Source: Lachnoclostridium sp. An131 (GTDB lineage Bacteria > Bacillota > Clostridia > Lachnospirales > Lachnospiraceae). From it: DNA of 35,414 nucleotides. Below, piece by piece: positions 22,091-29,747 of this stretch. Under the pieces are notes generated by a model. That model was not told where the DNA came from. It did no database searches and saw only the letters and a program-made list of their open reading frames with translations. The position numbers were made by a program, and so were the translations under genes. Where the stretch lies: the NCBI RefSeq assembly GCF_002160825.1, contig NZ_NFLI01000024.1, forward strand, positions 1-35,414, given 5' to 3'. Position 1 is the stretch's first letter; every line of letters starts with the position of its first letter.

Positions 22091-22262
22091 GGAGTTTTAT
22101 ATAAACGGACGGCTTTCGCCTTTCCTTATCCTGTGTTCGGACATTTCACGGACAGCTGTGTGCTCCCTGACGGACCAAACGTCCGCAGGTATCCCACAGC
22201 TGTTCGCGAAAAGCCGGACACTTGGATAAGGAAAGGCGAAAGCCTGGCCTATGTAAAACTCC
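22091..22262. repeat. Palindromic repeat R4 (largest family member)
   Basis: About 172 bases. The outer arms, about 40 bases each, are almost perfectly complementary: GGAGTTTTATATAAAC...GGCTTTCGCCTTTCC against GGAAAGGCGAAAGCC...GTAAAACTCC. The inner arms have TTCACGGACAGCTGTG (from 22145) and CACAGCTGTTCGCGAAAAGCC (ending 22215). The apex is CTGACGGAC-CAAAC-GTCCGCAG. The TTCACGGACAG and CTGTYCGCGAA blocks are shared with R1 and R2, while the outer arms are unrelated to theirs. It lies between the YitT gene and the second sigma operon. Confidence 0.85.
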
Positions 22263-22336
22263 AAAGTGTTTTGCTTGTCTTGTACATACCGCTGATACAC
22301 AGTATAGAAATAGCCAGCCGCAGAACTCTGTCTTCT

Positions 22337-22444
22337 TTATCCTAATTCCCGGAACAGTGCAATACTTTCTGTCACTTCCTCCTGTGTATCAGTATAATAC
22401 GTAATCTCTAATACAGATCCATCTAAAAACGTGCCCATAATCAT
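22337..22444 (-). pseudogene. Possible remnant of an ApbE-like lipoprotein gene
   Basis: A 35-codon frame (ATG 22444 to TAA 22337) translates to MIMGTFLDGSVLEITYYTDT and onward to ESIALFRELG. The MGT...VLEITYY pattern resembles the start of FAD:protein FMN transferases (ApbE). The frame continues upstream of the ATG through SISCS to a stop. Nothing similar follows downstream. It may equally be a random short frame; confidence is low. Confidence 0.25.
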
Positions 22445-22483
22445 AGAACAGGATATGGACGTTTCGGCACCTTTCTCCTGCCG

Positions 22484-23410
22484 TCAGGACAAATGCTTCT
22501 CAAATTTTCCTTCAACTGCTACATTCTCCTTGCTCACCAGAAACGCTGCCGGATCTACCTGGCGCAGCTTGTGCTTCAAAGCTGATAACTCGTGCTTTGA
22601 AACAACCGTAAAGATAATGTTCGTCTCCTGATTTGTATAGCCGCCTCTGGCTTCCCAGTAGGTCACGCCCCTGACCAAATCCGTCAGAATATAGGCCATA
22701 ACCCTCTGCGGCTCCTCCTTGGTAAAGATAAATACCCCTGTGCTGATGTTCTGGGTATGGGTTTTGTCCAGCGCCAGCGCGCTGGCGGCGCTGTAAATGA
22801 TACAGTAAATGACAACTTTAATATCAAACAGCAAAGCACAGGCCAGATAAATACAGCAGTTTATGATCAGGTTCAGCCGCCCTACGCTGAATTCCTGATG
22901 ACGCTTTGTGATAAACATTCCCAGAATGTCCGCGCCTCCGCTGCTGCCTCCTCCCCGGAGGGCAATTCCCATTCCGGCACCTGCCAGGATTCCGCCCATC
23001 AAACTGGCCGTGATGGTGTCCTCCACAAGAGGCGCAGCCGGAATCGGGATCAGAGTCAGGAACAGCGTCTGGCTGAAAATACAGATCACCGTCCGGATAA
23101 AAAAACCTCTCCCTATCGAAAAATAGGCCAGAAAGAACAGGGGAATATTCAGCACAAAGTTGATAATACCCGCTATGTCTGTACCGCCCATGCTGAAGTC
23201 CGTGTACCTTATCAGAAGCGTACGCAGAATCTGGCTGATTCCCATGACGCCGCCGCTGTAGAGATCCGCGGGCACAATAAAGGTATTGACGCCTACAGAA
23301 TAAATAAACATGCCAACCACTGCTATCAGGAGCCGGACTATATCCTTTCTCTCAAGCTTCCAGAGCATATCGTCGGCTGACCGGTGTAGCTTTTTCCGCT
23401 CTCTGCTCAA
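22484..23410 (-). CDS. YitT family membrane protein (DUF161/DUF2179)
   Basis: A 308-residue membrane protein. Five to six hydrophobic segments fill the first two thirds, including the family-typical VGVNTFIVPADLYSGGVMGI and LRGGGSSGGADILGMFI. A soluble C-terminal DUF2179 domain follows (about 220-300: GVFIFTKEEPQRVMAYILTD and TNIIFTVVSKHELSALKHKL). The physiological role of the family is unsettled. The start is TTG at 23410, overlapping the xpt stop (TTGA), so the two are translationally coupled. A short frame and repeat R4 lie downstream. Confidence 0.9.
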   Translation of the reverse strand: MSRERKKLHRSADDMLWKLERKDIVRLLIAVVGMFIYSVGVNTFIVPADLYSGGVMGISQILRTLLIRYTDFSMGGTDIAGIINFVLNIPLFFLAYFSIGRGFFIRTVICIFSQTLFLTLIPIPAAPLVEDTITASLMGGILAGAGMGIALRGGGSSGGADILGMFITKRHQEFSVGRLNLIINCCIYLACALLFDIKVVIYCIIYSAASALALDKTHTQNISTGVFIFTKEEPQRVMAYILTDLVRGVTYWEARGGYTNQETNIIFTVVSKHELSALKHKLRQVDPAAFLVSKENVAVEGKFEKHLS

Positions 23411-23973
23411 AATACCACCCTTCCGCCATCAAACGCCTTAATGCTGGCCTGGGCATATACAGGAATCCCCTGGCTTTCCAGCTTCTCTCTTCCCGGCTGA
23501 AAGGCCTTCTCGATCAAGACGCCAACGCCAGCCACCGTAGCGTGGGCCTTTCGAATCAGGCGCACCGCCCCTGTAGCCGCCTCTCCGTTCGCCAGAAAAT
23601 CATCTACGATCAGCACATGATCTGAATCTGAAATATAATTTTTCGCAAGCGTCAGCTGGTAGGAGATATCCTTGGTATAAGACACCACCTCTGTCTGCCA
23701 GACCTGCGTCCCCAAATTCTCCGCATTCTGCTTCTTCAAAATCACCAGGGGAACTCCCAGCTCTCTGGCTGTAAAGAGCGCAGGCGCGATCCCGGAAGAC
23801 TCTATCGTAAACACTCTCGTCACTCCCTGTCCCCGGAAATGCTCCGCCATATCCTTTCCCAGCTCTTCCATGAGAGCGGCGTCCACCTGATGGCTGACAA
23901 AGCTGTCCACCTTCAGTATATCCTCTCCCAGTACCTGCCCTTCCTGTAATATTTTATCTTCCAGCAGCTTCAT
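23407..23973 (-). CDS. xpt: Xanthine phosphoribosyltransferase
   Basis: Purine salvage enzyme of 188 residues that joins xanthine to PRPP to give XMP in the cytoplasm. It begins MKLLEDKILQEGQVLGEDIL, typical of Xpt. The PRPP-binding signature VLIVDDFLANGEAATG lies at about 122-137, and IESSGIAPALFTAREL forms the purine-site loop. Bacterial xpt is often preceded by a purine riboswitch and followed by a xanthine permease; neither is present here. Instead it lies 48 bases after the sirtuin-like gene and overlaps the YitT gene, so all three appear to share one transcript. Confidence 0.94.
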   Translation of the reverse strand: MKLLEDKILQEGQVLGEDILKVDSFVSHQVDAALMEELGKDMAEHFRGQGVTRVFTIESSGIAPALFTARELGVPLVILKKQNAENLGTQVWQTEVVSYTKDISYQLTLAKNYISDSDHVLIVDDFLANGEAATGAVRLIRKAHATVAGVGVLIEKAFQPGREKLESQGIPVYAQASIKAFDGGRVVF

Positions 23974-24021
23974 TTTTCTGTCCTGTCCTTTCCTGTCTCA
24001 TTTTTTGTCCCGGCTGTATTT

Positions 24022-24789
24022 TTATTCCGTTTTTTCCGCGCTGTCCGGTACTCTGCCGTCAGGCCAGACGATCTTCGGCAGCGCCGTCTTCACCTCTTCA
24101 TGAAGAGCCACATCTGCTTTCTCATCCATAAAATGCTTGGACGCGCTGATGATAATCATGGTCTTTCCATGGAAATACTGTACATACCCGTCACAGAGGC
24201 CCGAATTGATCGACGTCCCGAGAAGCAGCAGCACCTCTGCCTTTGAAATCTCCCCTACTGCCGTCGTCATCATCTGGTTATCCACCTGCTCTCCGAACAA
24301 AAGCACCTTGGGACGCACCGGCACCATGCAGTCCTCACACAGAGGAACCTTTTTGGAATCGCGCATATATTCCATCGAATACTTTTTGCCGCAGCGCGGG
24401 CATTCGTTGTCATAAATGGTGCCGTGCAGGTTCAGAATCTTCGTGCATCCCGCCCTGCCTGGAAGATTATGTACATTGTTCGCGATACTGCACTGCAGCT
24501 TTCCTCTTTTCTCCAGCTCAGCCAGTGCGTAAAAGCCGTCGCTCGGCTGCAGGGGCGGCATCAGCATATATTTTCTGTAGTAGTTGAAAAACGTCTCCGT
24601 ACGGTTCGTATAGAATACGGAAGAAAAAATCTCCTCCGGAGAATACCCATACTCCTTTTCTACCTGATAAGCAATTTCCGGAGCCCTGAGGCTTGGCATC
24701 CCCGACTCCTTCATCATATCGGTGCCGCACATAGCTACTGTATAACTGCTCTTATCCAAGATGTCACGAATCATTTCATACTTATTCAT
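24022..24789 (-). CDS. Sir2-like protein with an altered NAD-binding site
   Basis: A 255-residue sirtuin-fold protein. The catalytic-position histidine is present (His 122 in ILNLHGT), and a structural zinc site is complete (Cys 130, 133, 151 and 154). The usual GAGIS-x-ESGIP-x-FR motif reads CGTDMMKESGMPSLR (21-35), and the usual TQNIDGLH motif reads ANNVHNLPG (103-111), so the glycine loop and the Asp that contact NAD are changed. FGEQV and GTSINSG replace the later NAD-contact motifs with moderate similarity. Normal sirtuins remove acyl groups from lysine using NAD; this one may be altered in activity. It heads an operon with xpt and the YitT gene. Confidence 0.85.
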   Translation of the reverse strand: MNKYEMIRDILDKSSYTVAMCGTDMMKESGMPSLRAPEIAYQVEKEYGYSPEEIFSSVFYTNRTETFFNYYRKYMLMPPLQPSDGFYALAELEKRGKLQCSIANNVHNLPGRAGCTKILNLHGTIYDNECPRCGKKYSMEYMRDSKKVPLCEDCMVPVRPKVLLFGEQVDNQMMTTAVGEISKAEVLLLLGTSINSGLCDGYVQYFHGKTMIIISASKHFMDEKADVALHEEVKTALPKIVWPDGRVPDSAEKTE

Positions 24790-24864
24790 AAGGAAACCTC
24801 CGTGAAAATATCATTTTGACAGCATCCGCAGCCCTTTCCTGCCAACATCTTACTGCCTGTTTTT

Positions 24865-24893
24865 ATTGTGCCATCTTCCGTCATTTATGTCAA
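24865..24893 (-). promoter_or_regulatory. Promoter of the sir2-like-xpt-yitT operon
   Basis: On the minus strand a perfect TTGACA (24888-24893), 17-base spacer, CACAAT (24865-24870). It lies about 75 bases before the ATG. Confidence 0.65.
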
Positions 24894-24936
24894 TATTTTT
24901 CCACTATTCTTTTACTGTTTTATCAAATATGCACAA

Positions 24937-24979
24937 AACCCTCCGGTACAAAATCCTGGGGACACTGTACCGGAGGGTT
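24937..24979 (-). terminator. Terminator of the malic enzyme gene
   Basis: Perfect 14-base arms AACCCTCCGGTACA and TGTACCGGAGGGTT around a 15-base loop. It starts 15 bases past the stop, with GGTTTTGTG following on the minus strand. Confidence 0.88.
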
Positions 24980-24994
24980 CTCCTCTGCTATTGA

Positions 24995-26179
24995 TTAAAT
25001 GCGCGCTACGCCTGATTTTCTCGCAGCCTCAGCTACAGCCTCAGCTACAGCCTTGCCTACTCTCGGATCAAACGCTGCCGGAATGATATAATCCTCAGAC
25101 AGCTCGTCCTCAGAGATCAGATTTGCAAGCGCCTCAGCGGCAGCCATCTTCATCTCATCATTGATATCTCTGGCACGCACGTCGAAGGCTCCGCGGAAGA
25201 TTCCCGGGAACGCCAGCACATTGTTGATCTGGTTCGGGAAATCGCTGCGGCCCGTAGCGATGACTCTCGCTCCGCCTGCCTTTGCCTCATCCGGATAAAT
25301 CTCCGGCGTCGGGTTCGCGCATGCAAAGATAATCGCATCCTTCGCCATCGTCTTTACCATCTCGGTGGTCAGGCTGCCCGGAGCGCTCACGCCGATAAAT
25401 ACGTCCGCGCCCTTCACGATGTCAGCCAGGCTGCCGTGAATCTTGTCCGGATTCGTGATCTTTGCCATCTCCTCCTTGATCGGATTCATGCCCTTCTCAC
25501 GGCCCTCATAGATAGCGCCTGTGCGGTCGCACAGAGTCACATTCTTAATTCCTGCGGCAATCAGAAGCTTGGTGATGGAAATCGCGGCCGCTCCTGCTCC
25601 ATTGACAGCCACCTTGATCTCCTCTTTCTTCTTTCCTACCAGACGGAGAGCGTTGGTCAGGCCTGCCAGGGTGATGACAGCCGTTCCATGCTGGTCGTCA
25701 TGGAAGATCGGAATATCACATTTTTCCTTCAGCTTCTTCTCGATCTCGAAGCAGCGGGGAGCGGAGATATCCTCCAGGTTGACACCGCCGCAGCTGCCGG
25801 AGATCAGGTAAATGGTATTGACAATCTCATCTACGTCCTTGCTCTTGATGCAGAGCGGGAATGCGTCTACGTTGCCGAACTCCTTAAACAGCACGCACTT
25901 TCCTTCCATAACCGGCATGCCTGCCTCCGGTCCGATATCGCCAAGGCCCAGGACAGCCGTTCCATCTGTCACTACCAGACAGGTATTCCAGCGGTTTGTG
26001 TACACATAGGACTTGTCAATGTCCTTCTGAATCTCAAGGCAGGGCTGCGCCACGCCCGGTGTGTAAGCCAGAGACAGATCCTCCTTTGTCTTTACCGGAA
26101 CTCTGGACTTAATCTCAAGCTTTCCTCTGTACTTCTCATGAAGCTCGAGGCTTCTCTCTGCAACAGTTTTTTCTGCCAT
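24995..26179 (-). CDS. NAD(P)-dependent malic enzyme
   Basis: Oxidative decarboxylase that converts malate to pyruvate and CO2 and reduces NAD(P). It is 394 residues, the short bacterial form without a phosphotransacetylase domain. Key parts are the catalytic tyrosine in SLAYTPGVAQPCLEI, the lysine in GMPVMEGKCVLFKEFG, metal ligands in LEDISAPRCFEIE and IFHDDQHGTA, and a Rossmann loop VAVNGAGAAAIS. Which cofactor is used is not decided. The C-terminus ends in a short repeat, AVAEAVAEAA, encoded by repeated 12-base units. It is a single gene with its own promoter, a leader of roughly 120 bases, and a strong terminator. Confidence 0.95.
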   Translation of the reverse strand: MAEKTVAERSLELHEKYRGKLEIKSRVPVKTKEDLSLAYTPGVAQPCLEIQKDIDKSYVYTNRWNTCLVVTDGTAVLGLGDIGPEAGMPVMEGKCVLFKEFGNVDAFPLCIKSKDVDEIVNTIYLISGSCGGVNLEDISAPRCFEIEKKLKEKCDIPIFHDDQHGTAVITLAGLTNALRLVGKKKEEIKVAVNGAGAAAISITKLLIAAGIKNVTLCDRTGAIYEGREKGMNPIKEEMAKITNPDKIHGSLADIVKGADVFIGVSAPGSLTTEMVKTMAKDAIIFACANPTPEIYPDEAKAGGARVIATGRSDFPNQINNVLAFPGIFRGAFDVRARDINDEMKMAAAEALANLISEDELSEDYIIPAAFDPRVGKAVAEAVAEAARKSGVARI

Positions 26180-26310
26180 CGTCTTAGTTCTCCTCTCATA
26201 TTTGCACTTACACCCGCATCCGGAATCGCATTTCAGGATTCAGTATCCAAAGACCGGATTTTACCTGTCCGAAGAGACAGCTGCGGGACTCCGTTGTTCT
26301 CAACCACTTT

Positions 26311-26339
26311 ATAATAATACATTTTTCCAGTAAGGTAAA
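26311..26339 (-). promoter_or_regulatory. Promoter of the malic enzyme gene
   Basis: On the minus strand TTTACC (26334-26339), 17-base spacer, TATTAT (26311-26316). The leader contains a small CTGTC-TCTTC-GGACAG hairpin. Confidence 0.55.
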
Positions 26340-26407
26340 GCATTTCTTTTCATTGCGGGCTATTTTTGCGGGTCATTTTGAAAGCTTATATCTCTGGTCA
26401 TTCCCGC

Positions 26408-27856
26408 TCACCCCTTTACCCGGAGTCCTTTGGGATAATGATTTTTCAGCATTCCTCCCGCCAGCTTTCCCCAGCCGACAGGATATCCGTCTACAAGAAC
26501 CAGCGTCCAGCCCTTTTCCCCGGCTCTGCCGCCTTCTGCTTTCGTATCCGCAGCTTCCATTTCCAGGCTTTCTCCCCTCAGATATGCCCGAATCTCCTCC
26601 GAATCTCCCGGGAAAGAGCAGGTGCGGACCGCGTCCCCTGCCTGCAGCGCAAGAGCAAGCGCATGGGCGGGCTCAAACCGGTTCTTTTTCACAGTTCCCA
26701 GATGGAGGCCTGCCCGCAGGACCTTAAGCCCCTCCAGATTCATACCGCAGGGGAGCAGAAACAGCTGTTCTCCAAAAAGAAGGAAGGTCCCTTCCGGGGC
26801 ATGAACCAGATTTTCCCGGGCAAATTCCCGGTACAGCTGAACCGCTTCTTTTTCCGCAGCAAAAGAAACGGACTTTCGGGCCCGTCCGGATTTCCTTTTT
26901 TCTTCCGCCGCGCCACAGCCTTCCTTCTGAAGCACTGCCGCATAATGGCCTTCCCCTTCCAGCCGATGAGGCCAGAGCCGGAATGTATTTTTTATCTGTG
27001 CCTGAATCTCCTGCGGGACAGCCTCCGTCCCGCGCCGCGCTGCCGCCCACTCCGGACGTCCGGGACAAAAGGCTTCACAGGCGGCCACCGTTTTCACAGA
27101 AAATTCCGGATGCCGGCAAAGGAACTCTGTGATGCTTCCCTCGTCCTCCTCCGGGGCAAAGGTGCAGGTTGAATATACCAGCACGCCGCCGGGACGCAGC
27201 ATCTTCGCCGCCTGCTCCAGAATGCCCTGCTGCCGTTCTGCGCACATGCTTACATTTTCCGGGCTCCACTGAAGCAGAGCCTGCTCCTCCTTGCGGAACA
27301 TGCCCTCACCGGAGCAGGGAGCGTCCACGACAATCCGGTCAAAAAATGCCGGAAACCGTTCCGCCAGCCTTTCCGGCGTCTCATTCGTAACCACAGCGTT
27401 CGGGATCCCCATCCGTTCTACGTTGGAAGAGAGGATCTTCGCCCGGGCCGGATGAATCTCATTGGAGATAAGCAGGCCCTCTCCCTTCATGGCAGCTGCC
27501 AGCTGCGTAGTCTTCCCGCCAGGCGCCGCGCAGAGGTCGAGGACCCTTTCCCCAGGCAATGCGCCTGCCAGAACGCCCACCGCCATGGCGCTGGGCTCCT
27601 GGATATAATAGAGTCCGGCCTCATGCCACGGATGCTTTCCAGGCCTGTCCTCCCCGCCATAGTAGAAGCCGTTCTGCGCCCAGGGAACCGGACGCAAGGC
27701 AAAGGGAGAAAGCCGCTGAAATTCCTGCAGCGGTATCTTACAGGTATTTATCCGCAGAGCCTGATAAGGCCCATGCTCATAGCTCTCCAGGAAAGCGGGA
27801 AACTCCTCTCCCAGGAGCTCTTTCATTCTTTCTTCAAATTTCTCCGGAAGCTTCAT
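26408..27856 (-). CDS. RsmB/RsmF-type rRNA (cytosine-C5) methyltransferase
   Basis: NOL1/NOP2/Sun-family enzyme that methylates a cytosine in ribosomal RNA using S-adenosylmethionine. It is about 482 residues. The AdoMet loop is VLDLCAAPGGKTTQLA (about 105-120). The two family cysteines are Cys 181 (DAPCSGEGMFRK) and the nucleophile Cys 231 (YSTCTF). The C-terminal third resembles the RsmF/YebU accessory region with a PUA-like end. The target base is not known from sequence. ATG 27856 is chosen over GTG 27862 because AGGAAAGG is correctly spaced; it starts two bases after the preceding stop. Last gene of a four-gene unit, with no clear terminator seen. Confidence 0.9.
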   Translation of the reverse strand: MKLPEKFEERMKELLGEEFPAFLESYEHGPYQALRINTCKIPLQEFQRLSPFALRPVPWAQNGFYYGGEDRPGKHPWHEAGLYYIQEPSAMAVGVLAGALPGERVLDLCAAPGGKTTQLAAAMKGEGLLISNEIHPARAKILSSNVERMGIPNAVVTNETPERLAERFPAFFDRIVVDAPCSGEGMFRKEEQALLQWSPENVSMCAERQQGILEQAAKMLRPGGVLVYSTCTFAPEEDEGSITEFLCRHPEFSVKTVAACEAFCPGRPEWAAARRGTEAVPQEIQAQIKNTFRLWPHRLEGEGHYAAVLQKEGCGAAEEKRKSGRARKSVSFAAEKEAVQLYREFARENLVHAPEGTFLLFGEQLFLLPCGMNLEGLKVLRAGLHLGTVKKNRFEPAHALALALQAGDAVRTCSFPGDSEEIRAYLRGESLEMEAADTKAEGGRAGEKGWTLVLVDGYPVGWGKLAGGMLKNHYPKGLRVKG

Positions 27857-27858
27857 GC

Positions 27859-29061
27859 TCACCTTTCCTCACAGACCTGGAAAATATAGAATTTCAGATA
27901 ATAGGATTCATCCGCCGCCCAGAGAATCGGATGATCCGGAGCCTGCGTCCGGTATTCTACCTGCTTAAGCCGCCTGTGGACACTTCTCGCCGCCTGCTGA
28001 AGCGTCTGCGTAAAGAGCTCATAGGTCATAAAATGGGAGCAGGAGCAGGTCGCAAGAAAGCCTCCGTCCCGCACCAGCTTCATACCGCGCATATTGATCT
28101 CCCGGTACCCTTTGACCGCATTTTTTACCGAGCTGCGGGATTTTGTAAAGGCAGGCGGGTCAAGGATAACCACATCATAGCGTTCCCCCTTCTTCTCCAG
28201 CTCAGGCAGCAGATCAAAGACGTCCGCTGTCTGGAAATGCACGCGGCTCTCCAGGCCATTCAGTCTTGCATTCAGCTCTGCCTGGCGCACACCCAGCTCA
28301 GAAGCATCTACCCCCAGCGCCTCTCTGGCCCCGGCTATTCCTGCATTCAGAGCAAAGGAGCCTGTGTGGGTGAAGCAGTCGAGTACCCTTGCGTCCCGGC
28401 AGAGCTTCTGCACCGCCAGGCGGTTGTATTTCTGATCCAGAAAGAAGCCGGTCTTTTGTCCATCCTTTACGTCCACCAGATACCGCACACCGTTTTCCAC
28501 AATCTCAACGTTCGTATCAAAGGGATCTCCGATAAAGCCCTTGACGCGCTCCATCCCCTCCTTTTCCCGCTCCTTTGCGTCACTTCTCTCATAGACGCCG
28601 CGGATCCGGATTCCATCCTCCAGAAGAGCCGCCTTCAGCTCCTCCACAAGCACTTCCTTCCAGCGGTCCATGCCAAGGGCCAGCGACTGAATCACCAGCA
28701 CATCGGAGAACTTATCCGCCACAATTCCCGGCAGAAAATCCGCCTCCCCGAAAATCAGACGGCAGCTTCCCGTATCCACGGTCCTCTTTCTGTACTCCCA
28801 GGCATCCCGCACTCTTTTCCTCAGAAGCTCCCGGTCAATCTCCTGAGCCGGGTTTCTGGTCAGCATGCGCACCCGGATCTTGGAATGACGGTTGATAAAG
28901 CCCTTTCCAAGGCCATAGCCGTCGAAATCACGGACCTGGACGATATCCCCGTCCTCAAAGCTTCCCATTACAGATTCTATCTCATTATCATAGACCCAGG
29001 CGCCTCCAGCCTTCAGCGCCCGGCCCTCTCCCTTTTTCAGCGTTACTATCGCAGCTTCCAT
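27859..29061 (-). CDS. RlmI/RlmK-type class I rRNA methyltransferase with N-terminal PUA domain
   Basis: About 400 residues. The N-terminal PUA-type RNA-binding domain (about 1-75: AIVTLKKGEGRALKAGGAWV, then DGDIVQVRDFDGYGLGKGFI) is followed by an EEHEE-type middle domain and an AdoMet-dependent Rossmann domain with VLDCFTHTGSFALNAG and the motif ILDPPAFTKS. This is the build of RlmI, which makes m5C in 23S rRNA, and of relatives; the exact target is uncertain. ATG 29061 is preferred over a much longer upstream frame because the PUA domain starts there, GGAGTGTG precedes it, and the longer frame would overlap nth. It lies between nth and the RsmF-like gene with gaps of only two bases. Confidence 0.9.
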   Translation of the reverse strand: MEAAIVTLKKGEGRALKAGGAWVYDNEIESVMGSFEDGDIVQVRDFDGYGLGKGFINRHSKIRVRMLTRNPAQEIDRELLRKRVRDAWEYRKRTVDTGSCRLIFGEADFLPGIVADKFSDVLVIQSLALGMDRWKEVLVEELKAALLEDGIRIRGVYERSDAKEREKEGMERVKGFIGDPFDTNVEIVENGVRYLVDVKDGQKTGFFLDQKYNRLAVQKLCRDARVLDCFTHTGSFALNAGIAGAREALGVDASELGVRQAELNARLNGLESRVHFQTADVFDLLPELEKKGERYDVVILDPPAFTKSRSSVKNAVKGYREINMRGMKLVRDGGFLATCSCSHFMTYELFTQTLQQAARSVHRRLKQVEYRTQAPDHPILWAADESYYLKFYIFQVCEER

Positions 29062-29063
29062 TT

Positions 29064-29699
29064 TCACACTCCATTCTTCGCACAGATATCCGCAAGGCAG
29101 CAGCGCTCGCAGTGAGGCTTTGTCCGCGCCGTACATACGTCCCGGCCATGGTACACCAGCCTGTGGCAGAAATCGCTGCCCTCCTCCGGCGGAACGAGCT
29201 TCCAGAGAGCCATCTCTACCTTTTTCGGCTCTTTGATATTGTCCACCAGCCCCATCCGGTTCACCAGCCGGATACAATGGGTATCCGTCACAATCGCCGG
29301 CTTTCCAAACACGTCTCCCATGATCAGGTTTGCGCTTTTTCTCCCCACGCCCGGAAGCTTCAGAAGCTTGTCAAAATCGTCCGGCACCCTTCCATCATAC
29401 TGCTCCATCAGGATTTTCATGCAGGCGCTGATATCCCGGGCCTTGCTGTGCCCCAGTCCGCAGGGCTTTACAATCGCCTCAATATCCTCCACCGGAGCCT
29501 CCGCCAAAGCCTTTACATCCGGATATTTTTCATACAGCTTTTCCACCACTACGTTCACTCTGGCGTCTGTACACTGCGCCGCCAGGCGGACGCTCACCAG
29601 AAGCTTCCAGGCCTGGTCATAATCCAGTGTGCATCCCGCATCCGGATACTCCTTTTTCAGCCTCTCTATGATTTCCAGCGCAAGCTTTTCTTTTGTCAT
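29064..29699 (-). CDS. nth: Endonuclease III
   Basis: DNA glycosylase/AP lyase that removes oxidised pyrimidines in base excision repair. It is 211 residues. The helix-hairpin-helix LPGVGRKSANLI carries the catalytic lysine, and VTDTHCIRL holds the catalytic aspartate. The C-terminal iron-sulfur cluster cysteines are CTARTKPHCERCCLADIC, spaced seven, two and five residues apart; the first gap is one residue longer than in E. coli Nth. ATG 29699 is preferred, with AGAGGG six bases before it; two earlier in-frame ATGs lack a properly spaced site. It lies 48 bases after the pyruvyltransferase-like gene and 2 bases before the methyltransferase. Confidence 0.95.
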   Translation of the reverse strand: MTKEKLALEIIERLKKEYPDAGCTLDYDQAWKLLVSVRLAAQCTDARVNVVVEKLYEKYPDVKALAEAPVEDIEAIVKPCGLGHSKARDISACMKILMEQYDGRVPDDFDKLLKLPGVGRKSANLIMGDVFGKPAIVTDTHCIRLVNRMGLVDNIKEPKKVEMALWKLVPPEEGSDFCHRLVYHGRDVCTARTKPHCERCCLADICAKNGV

Positions 29700-29747
29700 A
29701 TTCATCCCTCTTCTTCTTTTATTTTCCACACGTTCATTCGCCCTCGC

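Noticed and set aside
23974-24021. Purine riboswitch in front of xpt
   Set aside because: The space between the sirtuin-like gene and xpt is only 48 bases and contains none of the conserved purine aptamer segments.
24998-25055. Repeated 12-base units at the 3' end of the malic enzyme gene as a possible mobile or regulatory repeat
   Set aside because: Only two or three units, in frame, encoding AVAEAVAEAA at a helical C-terminus; ordinary coding repetition.
26180-26304. Riboswitch in the malic enzyme leader
   Set aside because: Small hairpins are present, but I cannot match them to a known class; left as an ordinary leader.
27559-29115. 518-codon plus-strand frame across the two rRNA methyltransferase genes
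   Set aside because: Antisense to two well-supported genes with clear motifs; no ribosome binding site or recognisable domain.
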